Assembly: GCF_020687825.1 (NCBI RefSeq)
Contig: NZ_JAJEWP010000001.1
Coordinates: 1,706,998 to 1,770,997 of the forward strand
Direction: 5' to 3'
DNA length: 64,000 bases
DNA from: Fluctibacter halophilus
GTDB lineage: Bacteria > Pseudomonadota > Gammaproteobacteria > Enterobacterales > Alteromonadaceae
Shown here: positions 12,360-23,306 of the stretch, piece after piece
Layout: each line of letters opens with the position of its first letter
Position numbering within the stretch: position 1 is the stretch's first letter
The notes under the pieces: model-generated
Told to the model about the DNA's origin: nothing
Seen by the model: only the letters and a program-made list of their open reading frames with translations
Databases searched by the model: none
Program-made: the position numbers and the translations under genes

Positions 12360-12571
12360 CTGTCCAACAGACCAACAGCATCCCTTGCCGACACGCCTGC
12401 TCTATGCCCGACACTACCTGTCGGACCAAGCACCAGAACTCATCTGATGTCATACCAGTTGAGTGTACAAAAAAAATCCGCCACTGGGAATCAATCCCGC
12501 AAGCTATTGTCACCCGAAGATTGTTGTGCTTGACTGTCTAACCAGACTGACACTAACACGGCCCCCCTGCA

Positions 12572-13294
12572 ATGCCCGACTCCTGGCCTCTGTGGCTAAA
12601 GCGCATATTGGCAAAATGGTTTATCCGTCGGGGTAAACTTGCCCATGTCGATTACACGGCGGATGAAATTACCGCGCTGATAAAACCGCACTTCCCGGCC
12701 CACTTCAACTTTGCAGTCCCTTCGGGGACAGGCCAGTTGACGTTGATGGACTGTGACATTGCGATGCACACCGGTGATCAGCACATCGACGTGCAGATGT
12801 TCGCTGCGGTGGATATCCGGGTCATGAACACGGATGTGTATCGTGCCCATATCATCGCCCATTTGCGGGCTAAACCCCATTATATCAGTGATCAACACAG
12901 TGTCGCCCTGCACAGTCTGGATGTGGCCGATATCCGCCTGGTCAATGACAGCTACAGCCTGGTGCGTGATACCACTGACCTGCTCAGTCAATTTGTGCCC
13001 AAGCCTTTGCAAAACCTGGTCGGTGGAACGGTGAAAACAGCGCTGGGACTGTTAACCGGCGGTGGTTCGGATACGCTGCTACGCTACCTTGAACTGTACC
13101 TCAGCGGCAGTAAACAACGCATTCTGGATTATCATCGCCCGCAGTTAGAACGATTGATTGATGACGTGATGCAGGACAACACCCTGTCCTACGCCCTTGA
13201 CCCCGAGGACTGGGAAGAGCGTCTGTTCATTGAGCATGGCGAATCGGTGGTTGTTGAAGACGGTGTTCTGCGCTTTCGGTTTGCACCGGTTTGA
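12572..13294 (+). CDS. Hypothetical protein, possibly YceB/DUF1439-like
   Basis: 240 residues, no signal peptide, with an N-terminal amphipathic WLKRILAKWFIRRG. The middle alternates beta-strand-like segments (GQLTLMDCDIAM, IDVQMFAAVDIRV) reminiscent of lipid-binding YceB/DUF1439 proteins, but the match is weak. The C-terminal part is helical and acidic. Its last 68 bases overlap the end of the opposite-strand gene that finishes at 13227. It starts 212 bases from the GMC oxidoreductase gene and is divergent from it. Function unknown. Confidence 0.65.
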   Translation: MPDSWPLWLKRILAKWFIRRGKLAHVDYTADEITALIKPHFPAHFNFAVPSGTGQLTLMDCDIAMHTGDQHIDVQMFAAVDIRVMNTDVYRAHIIAHLRAKPHYISDQHSVALHSLDVADIRLVNDSYSLVRDTTDLLSQFVPKPLQNLVGGTVKTALGLLTGGGSDTLLRYLELYLSGSKQRILDYHRPQLERLIDDVMQDNTLSYALDPEDWEERLFIEHGESVVVEDGVLRFRFAPV

Positions 13295-13880
13295 CGTAAT
13301 GCATGACTTTGCTGGAAAAGCGCGCCTTAAACCCTTTATTGACCGCAATCGGTGAACAGGAATCGGTTTTTTGCGCCAGCGTAATGACCACGTCGGCGTT
13401 CCCATCCACACTGGTTTTGAAATACTGACGCAGATACACCCCAGGAGAGAAATCAAACCCGGCGGCCCTGAAAAAGCGCAAATCCTGTGCATTGTCCACC
13501 ATGCTGCGGCTGAACTCGATACAGTGTTCCTGTTGATAAAACGGGATCCCATTCAATGTGGTCGGAGTCAGATAGTCGTAATGCAAACTGCCGGCATTAT
13601 CTTCCAGTCGCTCTGCATGTACCGCCAGCAACAAGTCCTCATGCTGATAACCGGTCACACTGATGGCAAAAGGTTGGTGCTCAAACAAGCTGGTATAGTG
13701 GTGCTCACCAAGCCCGTTAAACTGGCCGGGCACGGGCAACTGAATGCCGACGCCGTGATTGACCGCAATCCGTTCTGGCGACGTGTCCAGATAATCGAAG
13801 GGTGTGGGGGTATCGGGTGGCTGGGCGAGTGCCGTCGTTAACCACAGTCCACCAAGCAAAGGCAGCAACCGCAAGAGCAA
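13227..13880 (-). CDS. Hypothetical exported protein
   Basis: 217 residues beginning with a signal peptide (MLLRLLPLLGGLWLTTALA). The mature part is rich in aromatic and polar residues and has two cysteines (QEHCIEF and DSCSPI), a possible disulphide. No family recognised. Its 3' end runs 68 bases into the convergent gene at 12572-13294; the C-terminal tail after about residue 195 is proline/glutamine-rich and may be an extension acquired by loss of an earlier stop. The WS/DGAT gene lies 93 bases upstream on the same strand. Confidence 0.65.
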   Translation of the reverse strand: MLLRLLPLLGGLWLTTALAQPPDTPTPFDYLDTSPERIAVNHGVGIQLPVPGQFNGLGEHHYTSLFEHQPFAISVTGYQHEDLLLAVHAERLEDNAGSLHYDYLTPTTLNGIPFYQQEHCIEFSRSMVDNAQDLRFFRAAGFDFSPGVYLRQYFKTSVDGNADVVITLAQKTDSCSPIAVNKGFKARFSSKVMHYVKPVQTESAEHRLQQPPIRHAQ

Positions 13881-13972
13881 CTCCGAAACAAGGATTCAGG
13901 CCAAGCCTACCCCAACCAACCTGAACTTGCACTGACTGGACTGTAACGAAATGTATGAAAAACAATACCCTG

Positions 13973-15448
13973 TTATTTAAACAGCCGGTGTTGTTCGGGC
14001 TCTTCATGGAACGGCTCATCATCCACAATCGACAGATGGTCCCGTCGCACGTTTTCCCCGATGTCTTCGATGTTCAATGAGGGATCATCAATACAGCGCT
14101 CCAGCATATCCAGCGACTCGACGAAGTAGTCAGACATTTTCTCCAGCGATTTGACGTGTTTACTGCAACACACCAGCCCGACGTTGGCCACACCGTCATA
14201 GGTTATCAGCGTAATGTTGACGCCACCGCCAGGGGTCATGGTACTGATCGGATAACACGCCAACAGCTTGGCATCTTTCAGGTAACGGGTTTCCGTCGGG
14301 CCCGGCACATTGGAAATCAGAATATTGGCAATCGGCTTCACCCAATCGGATATCCGCAACCATTCAAACAGCAGCGCAAATGACTGGATCACGATGGTAT
14401 AAGCACTGAACGCAGTAGGCCGGGAACGCTTGGCGGCGCGTTTCACAATGCGGTGATTTTCGATGATCTGACGCAAACGCAGATAGGGATCGGTTTTACC
14501 GTGTGCCAGCCTGACCGGCACGATAGCAATCTTGTTACCGCCCACCTGTTCACCGGGTTTGCGCAGGTTGATCGGCATATTGGTGTACAGCGCTTTATCA
14601 AAACGATGACCAAAGTCGCGCAGAAACCGGTGCACGCCAATGTCAAAACAACACAACAGAATTTCATTGGCAGACGCGCGGGCCCGTTTGCTGAGGCGCT
14701 TTATACGGGCAAAATCGAGATCCACCGTGCTCACCACCCGCCCCTTTTTTACCTGCCCGGTCAGTAAGGTCTTGGTGCCCGAAAACGGGATCGGCATGTA
14801 ATGCTGGTTGATATACAGTAACTTGAGCAATAAGCGGAAGAAAATCCACACCAGGTCGACGGTCACCAGCACCATCATCAGCAAACCGCCGAACACTGAC
14901 TTGAGCAGACCCGGCTTGGGGCGCTGGCGGCGCTTGCGCTCAGTGGCCCACACCGGTACAAACCCTTCGGTTTGGGGTTCCGGCAGATACCCTGCCTGAA
15001 ACCAGCGGATCAAGGTCGCACCATCGCCGTACATATGATGCACTTTGGCGTAAATCACAAAGGTATTGGACTTGCCGTCTTCAATAAAATGAAACTGCCA
15101 CAGCGGCTTGTCCCGGTCGAGCCAGACTTCGTGCAGCCCGGCGATGTACTGGTGCAAGGCGAACTTGTCGTGCAAATCATCAATTCGGTGGTACTGAACA
15201 TGGTATTCCATGTCCATTTTTTGCACCGGAACCAATTTCAGCGGGTAACCCAGAAAGGCTTTTACCCGACAGTTAAACGGTGAATTGGCGCTGGCGAAGT
15301 TTTGCATTTCCAGATAAAGGTCGTGCACATAGGCGTCCGCAGAATTTTCGGGCTTCTCCAACAGTTGCAGACTGGCAACGTGTTTGGGGTTGTCCTGGGA
15401 CTCAGTGATCCAGAACGTCTTATCCAGAAAGCTGATTTTCTTGCTCAA
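13973..15448 (-). CDS. Wax ester synthase/diacylglycerol acyltransferase (WS/DGAT)
   Basis: 491 residues. The enzyme joins acyl-CoA to a fatty alcohol or diacylglycerol, making wax esters or triacylglycerol stored in lipid bodies. The catalytic HHxxxDG motif is HHMYGDG (137-143), preceded by PLWQFHFIED; the C-terminal domain contains SNVPGP. A strongly hydrophobic stretch near 190-215 (LMMVLVTVDLVWIFFRLLLK) suggests membrane or droplet attachment. It lies 60 bases downstream of a TetR gene on the same strand, so both may be one transcript. The patatin-type lipase at 18563 could act in the opposite direction on the stored lipid. Confidence 0.95.
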   Translation of the reverse strand: MSKKISFLDKTFWITESQDNPKHVASLQLLEKPENSADAYVHDLYLEMQNFASANSPFNCRVKAFLGYPLKLVPVQKMDMEYHVQYHRIDDLHDKFALHQYIAGLHEVWLDRDKPLWQFHFIEDGKSNTFVIYAKVHHMYGDGATLIRWFQAGYLPEPQTEGFVPVWATERKRRQRPKPGLLKSVFGGLLMMVLVTVDLVWIFFRLLLKLLYINQHYMPIPFSGTKTLLTGQVKKGRVVSTVDLDFARIKRLSKRARASANEILLCCFDIGVHRFLRDFGHRFDKALYTNMPINLRKPGEQVGGNKIAIVPVRLAHGKTDPYLRLRQIIENHRIVKRAAKRSRPTAFSAYTIVIQSFALLFEWLRISDWVKPIANILISNVPGPTETRYLKDAKLLACYPISTMTPGGGVNITLITYDGVANVGLVCCSKHVKSLEKMSDYFVESLDMLERCIDDPSLNIEDIGENVRRDHLSIVDDEPFHEEPEQHRLFK

Positions 15449-15508
15449 TGTCCAATCCCTTTTACTTAACTAAATATGCTCACGCCACCGTGTAGATGGC
15501 GACTTGGT

Positions 15509-16171
15509 TTATGCTTCCAGTTCCCGCCACACATCAGCCACAGCTAACGACTGACCGGCAATCGCATCTTGCAGGTGGTGTAACTCGCCTTCGGGCAACC
15601 GCATGTGCGGCAAAATGGCAAACAGAATACTCGCCAATGCGCGGTACACCTGGATCTCATCTTGTGTGTTTTGTCCCTTCAATGCAGCGTAGCTGGCCGA
15701 TTGGGTATAGACCAACCCAATCAGTTCCATCATCTGCTGACACTGTGCCCGTGATACATCAAGCTGCCCCTGGGCGGCAAACCCTTCCAGCAACCCCAGA
15801 ATACAACGCTCCTGCTGAGCAAGTTGCTGGCGAAAGGGTTTGGCCAGTGCCGGGTACTTATCCAACAGGTCTGCGGGGTTATGAAATAAAAACTGGAACA
15901 GCTGCCCTTTTTCAAGCAACAAATACAGAAAGTAAAAAAAGTCTTCCAGACTGAGGGGGTGACGGTCCGCAGCGCGCAACAATTTGCTCATTTGTTCGCT
16001 GTACAACTCATACAGCGCAGACACAATGACTTCTTTGCCTTTGAAGTGGTAGTAGAGATTGCCCGGACTGATGTCCAGTTCAAGGGCGATATCGACACTG
16101 CTGACATTAGCCTCCCCGTGCTGATTAAACAGCGCAAGTGAGGTCACCAAAATCCGTTCTGCCGTCTTCAT
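15509..16171 (-). CDS. TetR family transcriptional regulator next to WS/DGAT
   Basis: 220 residues. N-terminal helix-turn-helix domain: ILVTSLALFNQHGEANVSS, then DIALELDISPGNLYYHFKGK, a standard TetR recognition helix. The C-terminal part is long and helical. It is divergent from the ParA gene and upstream of WS/DGAT in the same direction. The 97-base divergent region holds two palindromic elements (16175-16188 and 16218-16232). The likely role is control of storage lipid synthesis and perhaps of parA; the effector is unknown. Confidence 0.9.
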   Translation of the reverse strand: MKTAERILVTSLALFNQHGEANVSSVDIALELDISPGNLYYHFKGKEVIVSALYELYSEQMSKLLRAADRHPLSLEDFFYFLYLLLEKGQLFQFLFHNPADLLDKYPALAKPFRQQLAQQERCILGLLEGFAAQGQLDVSRAQCQQMMELIGLVYTQSASYAALKGQNTQDEIQVYRALASILFAILPHMRLPEGELHHLQDAIAGQSLAVADVWRELEA

Positions 16172-16174
16172 AAT

Positions 16175-16232
16175 AGTTGTCGATAACTGGCATGAATAAA
16201 CGTATCATTTCACATTGTGTACACTTTGTACA
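16175..16232. promoter_or_regulatory. Palindromic elements between tetR and parA
   Basis: AGTTGTCGATAACT (16175-16188) is an inverted repeat centred just upstream of the TetR start. A second element, TGTACA-CTT-TGTACA (16218-16232), repeats a self-complementary hexamer in front of the ParA gene. Both are plausible operators for the TetR protein. The core decamer TTGTCGATAA recurs as TTGTCGACAA at 18318, upstream of the DUF445 gene. Confidence 0.5.
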
Positions 16233-16268
16233 AGGTCTTGAATTAACTCATTGCAAGGGGCAAGGACG

Positions 16269-17033
16269 ATGATACGAGTGCTGTTCAACAAGAAAGGTGG
16301 TGTGGGTAAATCAAGCCTCGCTGTAAACCTTGCCGCCATTGCGGCCAGTCGGGGCAAGCGAACACTGTTGGTGGATTTGGACACCCAGTGCAACAGCACG
16401 GCCTACCTGAATGCCCTGCAACCTGAGGGTGACAGTACCATCGCAGACCTGTTTGAACAGACCATCACCTTCCACCTGCATCGCCGCAAAGCCAAAGAGT
16501 TCTGTCACACCACCAGCATCAAGCACCTGGACATTATTCCCGGCAGTCAGCGCCTCAGTGAGCTGGAAAGTGAACTGGACAGCCGCCACAAAATTTACAA
16601 ACTGCGTGAGGCATTGGCAGACATGGCCGACGATTATGATCACATCTACATTGATACTGCGCCGGCATTAAACTTCTACAGCATGTCAGCATTGATCGCT
16701 GCTCAGCGCTGCCTGATCCCGATTGATTGTGATGATTTCGCCCGCCAGGGACTGTACGCCCTGCAGCAGAAAATTGCCGAAATTCGTGAAGACCATAATC
16801 CGCAACTGGCGGTTGAAGGGATCATTGCCAACCAGTTTATGCAACAGGCCAATTTGCCCCGCCAAATCATTGATGAATTAATTGAGGAAGGTTATCCGGT
16901 GATACCGCACTACGTGAATCAGTCGGTGAAAATGCGCGAATCCCATCAGGCCAAGCAGCCACTGATTGCGTTAGCACCCCGTCATAAACTGACCCAGAGC
17001 CTGGTGGCGATTTACGACCATCTCAATCCATAG
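16269..17033 (+). CDS. ParA/MinD-type ATPase (orphan)
   Basis: 254 residues from the ATG at 16269, with AGGGG 8 bases upstream; a TTG at 16251 is less likely. Deviant Walker A KKGGVGKSS (residues 8-16) and Walker A' LLVDLDTQ define the ParA family, and IYIDTAPALNF is Walker B. These ATPases dimerise on the nucleoid with ATP and position plasmids, chromosomes or protein cargos. There is no helix-turn-helix N-terminus and no ParB or McdB gene adjacent, so it is an orphan. The neighbouring WS/DGAT and lipase suggest a cargo such as lipid bodies, which is inference only. Confidence 0.9.
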   Translation: MIRVLFNKKGGVGKSSLAVNLAAIAASRGKRTLLVDLDTQCNSTAYLNALQPEGDSTIADLFEQTITFHLHRRKAKEFCHTTSIKHLDIIPGSQRLSELESELDSRHKIYKLREALADMADDYDHIYIDTAPALNFYSMSALIAAQRCLIPIDCDDFARQGLYALQQKIAEIREDHNPQLAVEGIIANQFMQQANLPRQIIDELIEEGYPVIPHYVNQSVKMRESHQAKQPLIALAPRHKLTQSLVAIYDHLNP

Positions 17034-17082
17034 CAGCGCGACAGGTCAGCAAAGCGGCTTACACCGGTTGAACAGGACGGGA

Positions 17083-18285
17083 TCAGACCAGGTACAGCTG
17101 CCCAAAGCCCGCCAACATGCCCAGCACAGCGCCCACCACGATAAGCTTCCACTCGTCGGCCTGATACGCCGGGCGCAACACGCCTTCAAACTCTTCCGGG
17201 CTCAGTGCCTGCATACGTTCGCACAAATCGTCACCGACCATCAGCGCCGAGTTGGCATATTCATGGGCATACTGGAGGTATTTGTCCGAGCTATTGAAGA
17301 TTTGCTCAACCGCCATCTTTTTCATTCGGAAGTAGCTCTCGGAGCCAACCCCCAGCGCAAAATACGGCTGTGCGATCGCCACATACCGTTCAATGGCATC
17401 GTTAACATGCAGTTCAATCAGTTCCAGCAGTTGTGCCGAGCCCGAGCCGTGCAACACAATGTCGGTGATGTTTTTCGAGTTGATCAGCTTTTGCTCAATG
17501 ATGTCTGAATAGACCCGGGACACTTCTTTCTGACGCTTGAGGAACATGCCCTGGAATGTCAGTCCGCCAAACTTGATCGGCCGTTTGGGTTCAAAAATGA
17601 TTTTGATCGCAATCCAGTTGGTGGCATAGCCAACCACCAGACCGCCCAGTGGCAGCACCCACCAGATGGGGTTGAAATACCACACCACCATGGTGATCAA
17701 ACCAAACAAGGCGCCGAAATACAGCCCGGAACGCTCGATAAACGGAAATTCTTTCTCGCCGGCGGTCAGGAAGATCTCGTTGATCAGCTCCGGTTCGTTG
17801 GTCAGGTGATTAACCACCAGCTCTTTAATATCCAGAATTTCATCGACGTTGTGTTTGAAATCGTCGACCATTTTGTGCACCACATTGGGTACGTCCGCTT
17901 CGATGCGCTTGTACACCAGGTTCTTACCCTGCACCGGCATGGCGGCCCACAATTGGGGTGCAGACTCTTCCATGACATCATTCACCACCTTTCTCAGCAC
18001 CTGTTTGAGGCGACGATCGATGGATTGGGTCAACATCACCGGGTCCAGTCGACTGGCCAGCTCCTGCACACTGAGTAACTTACCCAGCACCAGTTCAACC
18101 TCAATTTCGGCCATTTCCCGGCGCTTCATCGGGATCAGACCCTGCCAACCGAAAATGGGGCGGATGCCAACAAACTCGATGGGATAAAACATCATCTTTA
18201 CCGCCAGATAATTGGTCGACCAGCCGACAATGGCACTGACCAGCGGGATTGACAGCAGGGTGAGATTAGCGAGGATCCAGTCCAT
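17083..18285 (-). CDS. DUF445 family membrane protein
   Basis: 400 residues from the ATG at 18285; a longer ORF starts at 18327, but the membrane segment follows the inner ATG directly. Hydrophobic spans lie at the N-terminus (WILANLTLLSIPLVSAIVGW), in the middle (about 200-245, LFGLITMVVWYF and WVLPLGGLVVGYATNW) and at the extreme C-terminus (LIVVGAVLGMLAGFGQLYLV). The duplicated element TNYLAVKMMFYP and TNWIAIKIIFEP is the hallmark of DUF445 proteins. Function is not established for the family. Convergent with the ParA gene, 49 bases apart. Confidence 0.88.
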   Translation of the reverse strand: MDWILANLTLLSIPLVSAIVGWSTNYLAVKMMFYPIEFVGIRPIFGWQGLIPMKRREMAEIEVELVLGKLLSVQELASRLDPVMLTQSIDRRLKQVLRKVVNDVMEESAPQLWAAMPVQGKNLVYKRIEADVPNVVHKMVDDFKHNVDEILDIKELVVNHLTNEPELINEIFLTAGEKEFPFIERSGLYFGALFGLITMVVWYFNPIWWVLPLGGLVVGYATNWIAIKIIFEPKRPIKFGGLTFQGMFLKRQKEVSRVYSDIIEQKLINSKNITDIVLHGSGSAQLLELIELHVNDAIERYVAIAQPYFALGVGSESYFRMKKMAVEQIFNSSDKYLQYAHEYANSALMVGDDLCERMQALSPEEFEGVLRPAYQADEWKLIVVGAVLGMLAGFGQLYLV

Positions 18286-18317
18286 AGTGTTGGTTGTACA
18301 GCCTTTCGTTATCATTG

Positions 18318-18376
18318 TTGTCGACAAGGTACACTGCAGTCAGGCTAACCAGCCACATTAGAATGGTCAATCTAAT
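18318..18376. promoter_or_regulatory. Inverted repeats in the DUF445/patatin divergent region
   Basis: The 277-base gap between DUF445 and the lipase gene holds the 10-base palindrome TTGTCGACAA (18318-18327) and ATTAGA-N8-TCTAAT (18357-18376). The first is 33 bases from the DUF445 start. The rest of the gap is AT-rich towards the lipase start and shows no clear promoter hexamers. Confidence 0.4.
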
Positions 18377-18562
18377 TTACCGATTTTTTGAGACATTCCT
18401 GATAGACTGTGGTCTAACCTGTTAGTACTGCCGGTTTTCACGGCCTGCGCTGGATCAAAGCAGTGGTTAAAACCTGACCGGAAAACCCGTTTTAGGTAGT
18501 AATTTCTAAGTTTTTGCATTATTTAGGTAATGTAGCAGTAAACCCGGAATTGAGAGACGGTT

Positions 18563-20041
18563 ATGTCTGATCGAAGCCGCCTGGCGGCGTTGGAACGCAG
18601 TATCCAACATGCGAGCAATTATCAGGAATACGTGGACGCTTGTCTGGCCCACGATGCCTTGTCTGGGGCGGCGGAATGGAAGGCCAAAGATATTTGTCGG
18701 GACTATGACTACCGACTGATTCGTAAACGTGTACAGCGTATCAAGCTGTCCCGCTCCCGTGGAGACATCCACGGCCTGATGTCGATCTTGCACGAGGGCC
18801 TGCACGGTAACCTCGGTAACATCTCCAACCCGACGTTGAATCATCAGGCCAAAATCGGCACCAAAACCCTGATTGAAGAATTCATTGACCAGGTCTGTGC
18901 GTCATTGGATGCCATCTATGAAGCCGATGAGAAAGAAGTCGATTTTTACGAGAAACTGTCGTTTTTTGAGGAAACCGCCCACGCCTTCGGCCGCAGCTGC
19001 CTGATGCTCAGTGGCGGTGCCGGACTGGGTTTCTTCCATGCCGGCGTGGTCAAATCGCTGGTCGAGCACGATGCCCTGCCAGAAGTGATTTCAGGCGCCA
19101 GTGCCGGTTCGATCATCGCCTCGTTGATCGGCACCCGTACTGACGATGAACTGCGCGAATCGCTGGCACCGGAAAGTATTTACGAGAAGTTCAGCCACTG
19201 GAAAATCTGGCAAGGGTTTGGCCGCAACAGTTTGCTGGATGCCACCAACCTCGAAAATGCCCTGATCGAACTGTTTGATCTGATGACTTTCGAGGAAGCC
19301 TACAAAAAGACCGGCCGCCACATTACCGTGACGGTATCACCGTCGGACCTGCACCAGTTCAGTCGACTGTTGAATGCCAAAACCTCACCCAATGCGGTGA
19401 TCACCCAGGCGGTGCGCGCTTCATGCGCAATACCGTTGGTGTTTGCGCCGGTACAACTGAAAGCCAAAACCGCCAGTGGCGATATCGTACCCTACATCCC
19501 CAACCGCCGTTTTGTGGACGGGTCACTGATGGCTGACATGCCCTTCCAGCGTCTGGCACGCCTGTACGGTGTGAACCACAGTATTGTCAGCCAGACCAAC
19601 CCGCTGGCGGTACCGTTTCTGTCCCGTGACAAGAAACACAGCAACGGTATTGGCGCGATTACCTGGCGCCACATTACCAATCTGGCCAAAGTTAACAGCA
19701 TCTACGCCTTTGATATGATGGAGAGCCTGGTGTCCAACAAGGGCGCGAAACTGGGTATCCACAAAATCCGTTCGGTGATCGACCAACAGTACGTGGGCGA
19801 TATCAACATTCTTCCCGCACGGGGATTTGGCAATGTGAAACACATTTTCTCCAACCCGTCGGAAAAAAGCATCACCAAACTGGTCAACAATGCTGAGCGC
19901 GCCAGTTGGTCTAAGCTGGACAACATCAAGCGCAGTACCCGCATCAGTAAGACCCTGCGTTGTTACCTCAAGCGACTCAAAGAGCGCGAAGCGCGTATTC
20001 TCAGCGGCCACCGGGGCCCCGGACTGGAACTGGTCAGCTAA
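18563..20041 (+). CDS. Patatin-like phospholipase/lipase with DUF3336 domain
   Basis: 492 residues. An N-terminal helical DUF3336 region (about 1-140) precedes a patatin domain with oxyanion loop SGGAGLGFFH, nucleophile elbow GASAG and the dyad Asp in FVDGS. The same architecture occurs in eukaryotic lipid-droplet triacylglycerol lipases (Tgl3/Tgl4/SDP1 type), so hydrolysis of stored triacylglycerol or of phospholipid is likely. No signal peptide is seen, fitting a cytoplasmic or droplet-bound enzyme. GAGAGACGG before ATG gives the binding site. It lies in the same 6-kb neighbourhood as WS/DGAT, suggesting synthesis and breakdown of the same reserve. Confidence 0.92.
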   Translation: MSDRSRLAALERSIQHASNYQEYVDACLAHDALSGAAEWKAKDICRDYDYRLIRKRVQRIKLSRSRGDIHGLMSILHEGLHGNLGNISNPTLNHQAKIGTKTLIEEFIDQVCASLDAIYEADEKEVDFYEKLSFFEETAHAFGRSCLMLSGGAGLGFFHAGVVKSLVEHDALPEVISGASAGSIIASLIGTRTDDELRESLAPESIYEKFSHWKIWQGFGRNSLLDATNLENALIELFDLMTFEEAYKKTGRHITVTVSPSDLHQFSRLLNAKTSPNAVITQAVRASCAIPLVFAPVQLKAKTASGDIVPYIPNRRFVDGSLMADMPFQRLARLYGVNHSIVSQTNPLAVPFLSRDKKHSNGIGAITWRHITNLAKVNSIYAFDMMESLVSNKGAKLGIHKIRSVIDQQYVGDINILPARGFGNVKHIFSNPSEKSITKLVNNAERASWSKLDNIKRSTRISKTLRCYLKRLKEREARILSGHRGPGLELVS

Positions 20042-20049
20042 CAACTGTG

Positions 20050-20071
20050 GGTTGAAGGACACCCTTCAACC
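20050..20071 (+). terminator. Hairpin terminator after the patatin gene
   Basis: A perfect 9-bp stem GGTTGAAGG/CCTTCAACC with an ACAC loop begins 8 bases after the stop codon and is followed by TGCTTTTC. The stem is strong but the T-run is imperfect. The remaining sequence to 20305 shows no gene and no OxyR site that I could convincingly identify. Confidence 0.65.
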
Positions 20072-20254
20072 TGCTTTTCAATTAAAAAAACCATCCTTAA
20101 ACGCTTTTTACGATTAACCCCATTCACTTTCTTCCTTTTACCCCTCCCGTTGCAAGGCGCAAGATAGCATCATGGTAATCGCATTGGCGCACCTGCCTGA
20201 GAGTTTGACCTCTGTATGTGGGTTTGTGCTGGATAAAACGCGATGTTCTTCTAA

Positions 20255-22492
<2,238 letters not shown>

Positions 22493-22500
22493 ACCTGCAA

Positions 22501-22529
22501 AAACGCCCTCAGTTGAGGGCGTTTTTTTT
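22501..22529. terminator. Terminator after katG
   Basis: A 10-bp stem AAACGCCCTC/GAGGGCGTTT with loop AGTT and eight T in total. It touches the stop codon of the convergent DUF3750 gene and has an A-run on the other side, so it may serve both genes. Confidence 0.9.
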
Positions 22530-23064
22530 AATCGTCAGCGTAACCACTGCCGATGGCCCGAAATGGCAGCTCCAGTTCAAGTTCCGGTACCTGCAACCCT
22601 ACCCAGGCAGGAAAGGTATTGCTGTTTGGGCCCGGAAACAAGGTGTATTCATCGGCCCAGGGGTATCGTTCTACCGCGTCCATCACTTTGGGGATCAGGT
22701 GGCGGGCTTTTTCACCGGTTATCGACAATACTTTTTCCGGTTTCGAGCCGTACCAGTAGCGATCCGGCGTGGCCGTCTGATAGCTGTACAGTGCGGGCTG
22801 TCCCCGCCTGACCCGCCAGCCAACCACTTCAAACACGGTGTATTCAGAGGCATTCTGTGGCTTGACCGCAATCCAGCTATGCACAGCAAACCAGCCACGC
22901 CAACTGAATGCATCGGCGGCATACACTTCAATCACGGCATCCGAATAAATACCCGGATCCGGCGCAATGCCAGCGGGTTGACGACTGGCAGTTCGCCAGT
23001 TGTTGTTGCTGCTGCAGGCTGTTAACAGGATCACACAGCCAATCAAAATGGCGCGCTTCAACAT
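22528..23064 (-). CDS. DUF3750-family lipoprotein
   Basis: 178 residues from the ATG at 23064, where AAGGAGG sits 6 bases upstream; a longer ORF begins at 23097. The N-terminus MLKRAILIGCVILLTACSS is a lipoprotein signal with lipobox LTAC. The mature part fits DUF3750: AVIEVYAADAFSWRGWFAVHSWIAVKP, then EVVGWR and DEYTLFPGPNSNTFPAWV. The HSW and GPNSNTF motifs recall cysteine-peptidase-like or NlpC-like families, but the activity of DUF3750 is not known to me. Ends against katG in a convergent arrangement. Confidence 0.8.
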   Translation of the reverse strand: MLKRAILIGCVILLTACSSNNNWRTASRQPAGIAPDPGIYSDAVIEVYAADAFSWRGWFAVHSWIAVKPQNASEYTVFEVVGWRVRRGQPALYSYQTATPDRYWYGSKPEKVLSITGEKARHLIPKVMDAVERYPWADEYTLFPGPNSNTFPAWVGLQVPELELELPFRAIGSGYADD

Positions 23065-23306
23065 CCACGACCTCCTTCGGTGTTCTGTACTGATCATACG
23101 TCAATCCCCACCCCTTGGGTCTGAAAAACACCGCCACCAACCGCAGGCGGTCGGGCATTCATCGGATTTCCCCAGACATTGATTGAAACACATCTTGCTG
23201 TCAGTTGACGTTGATCATTACCCTTAAGCAGATACACTGGGACAGGTCATGGAACATGGCGTTTTAGCCACGCTGTCGGAGCGAGATTAACCAACATCGA
23301 TACAGC

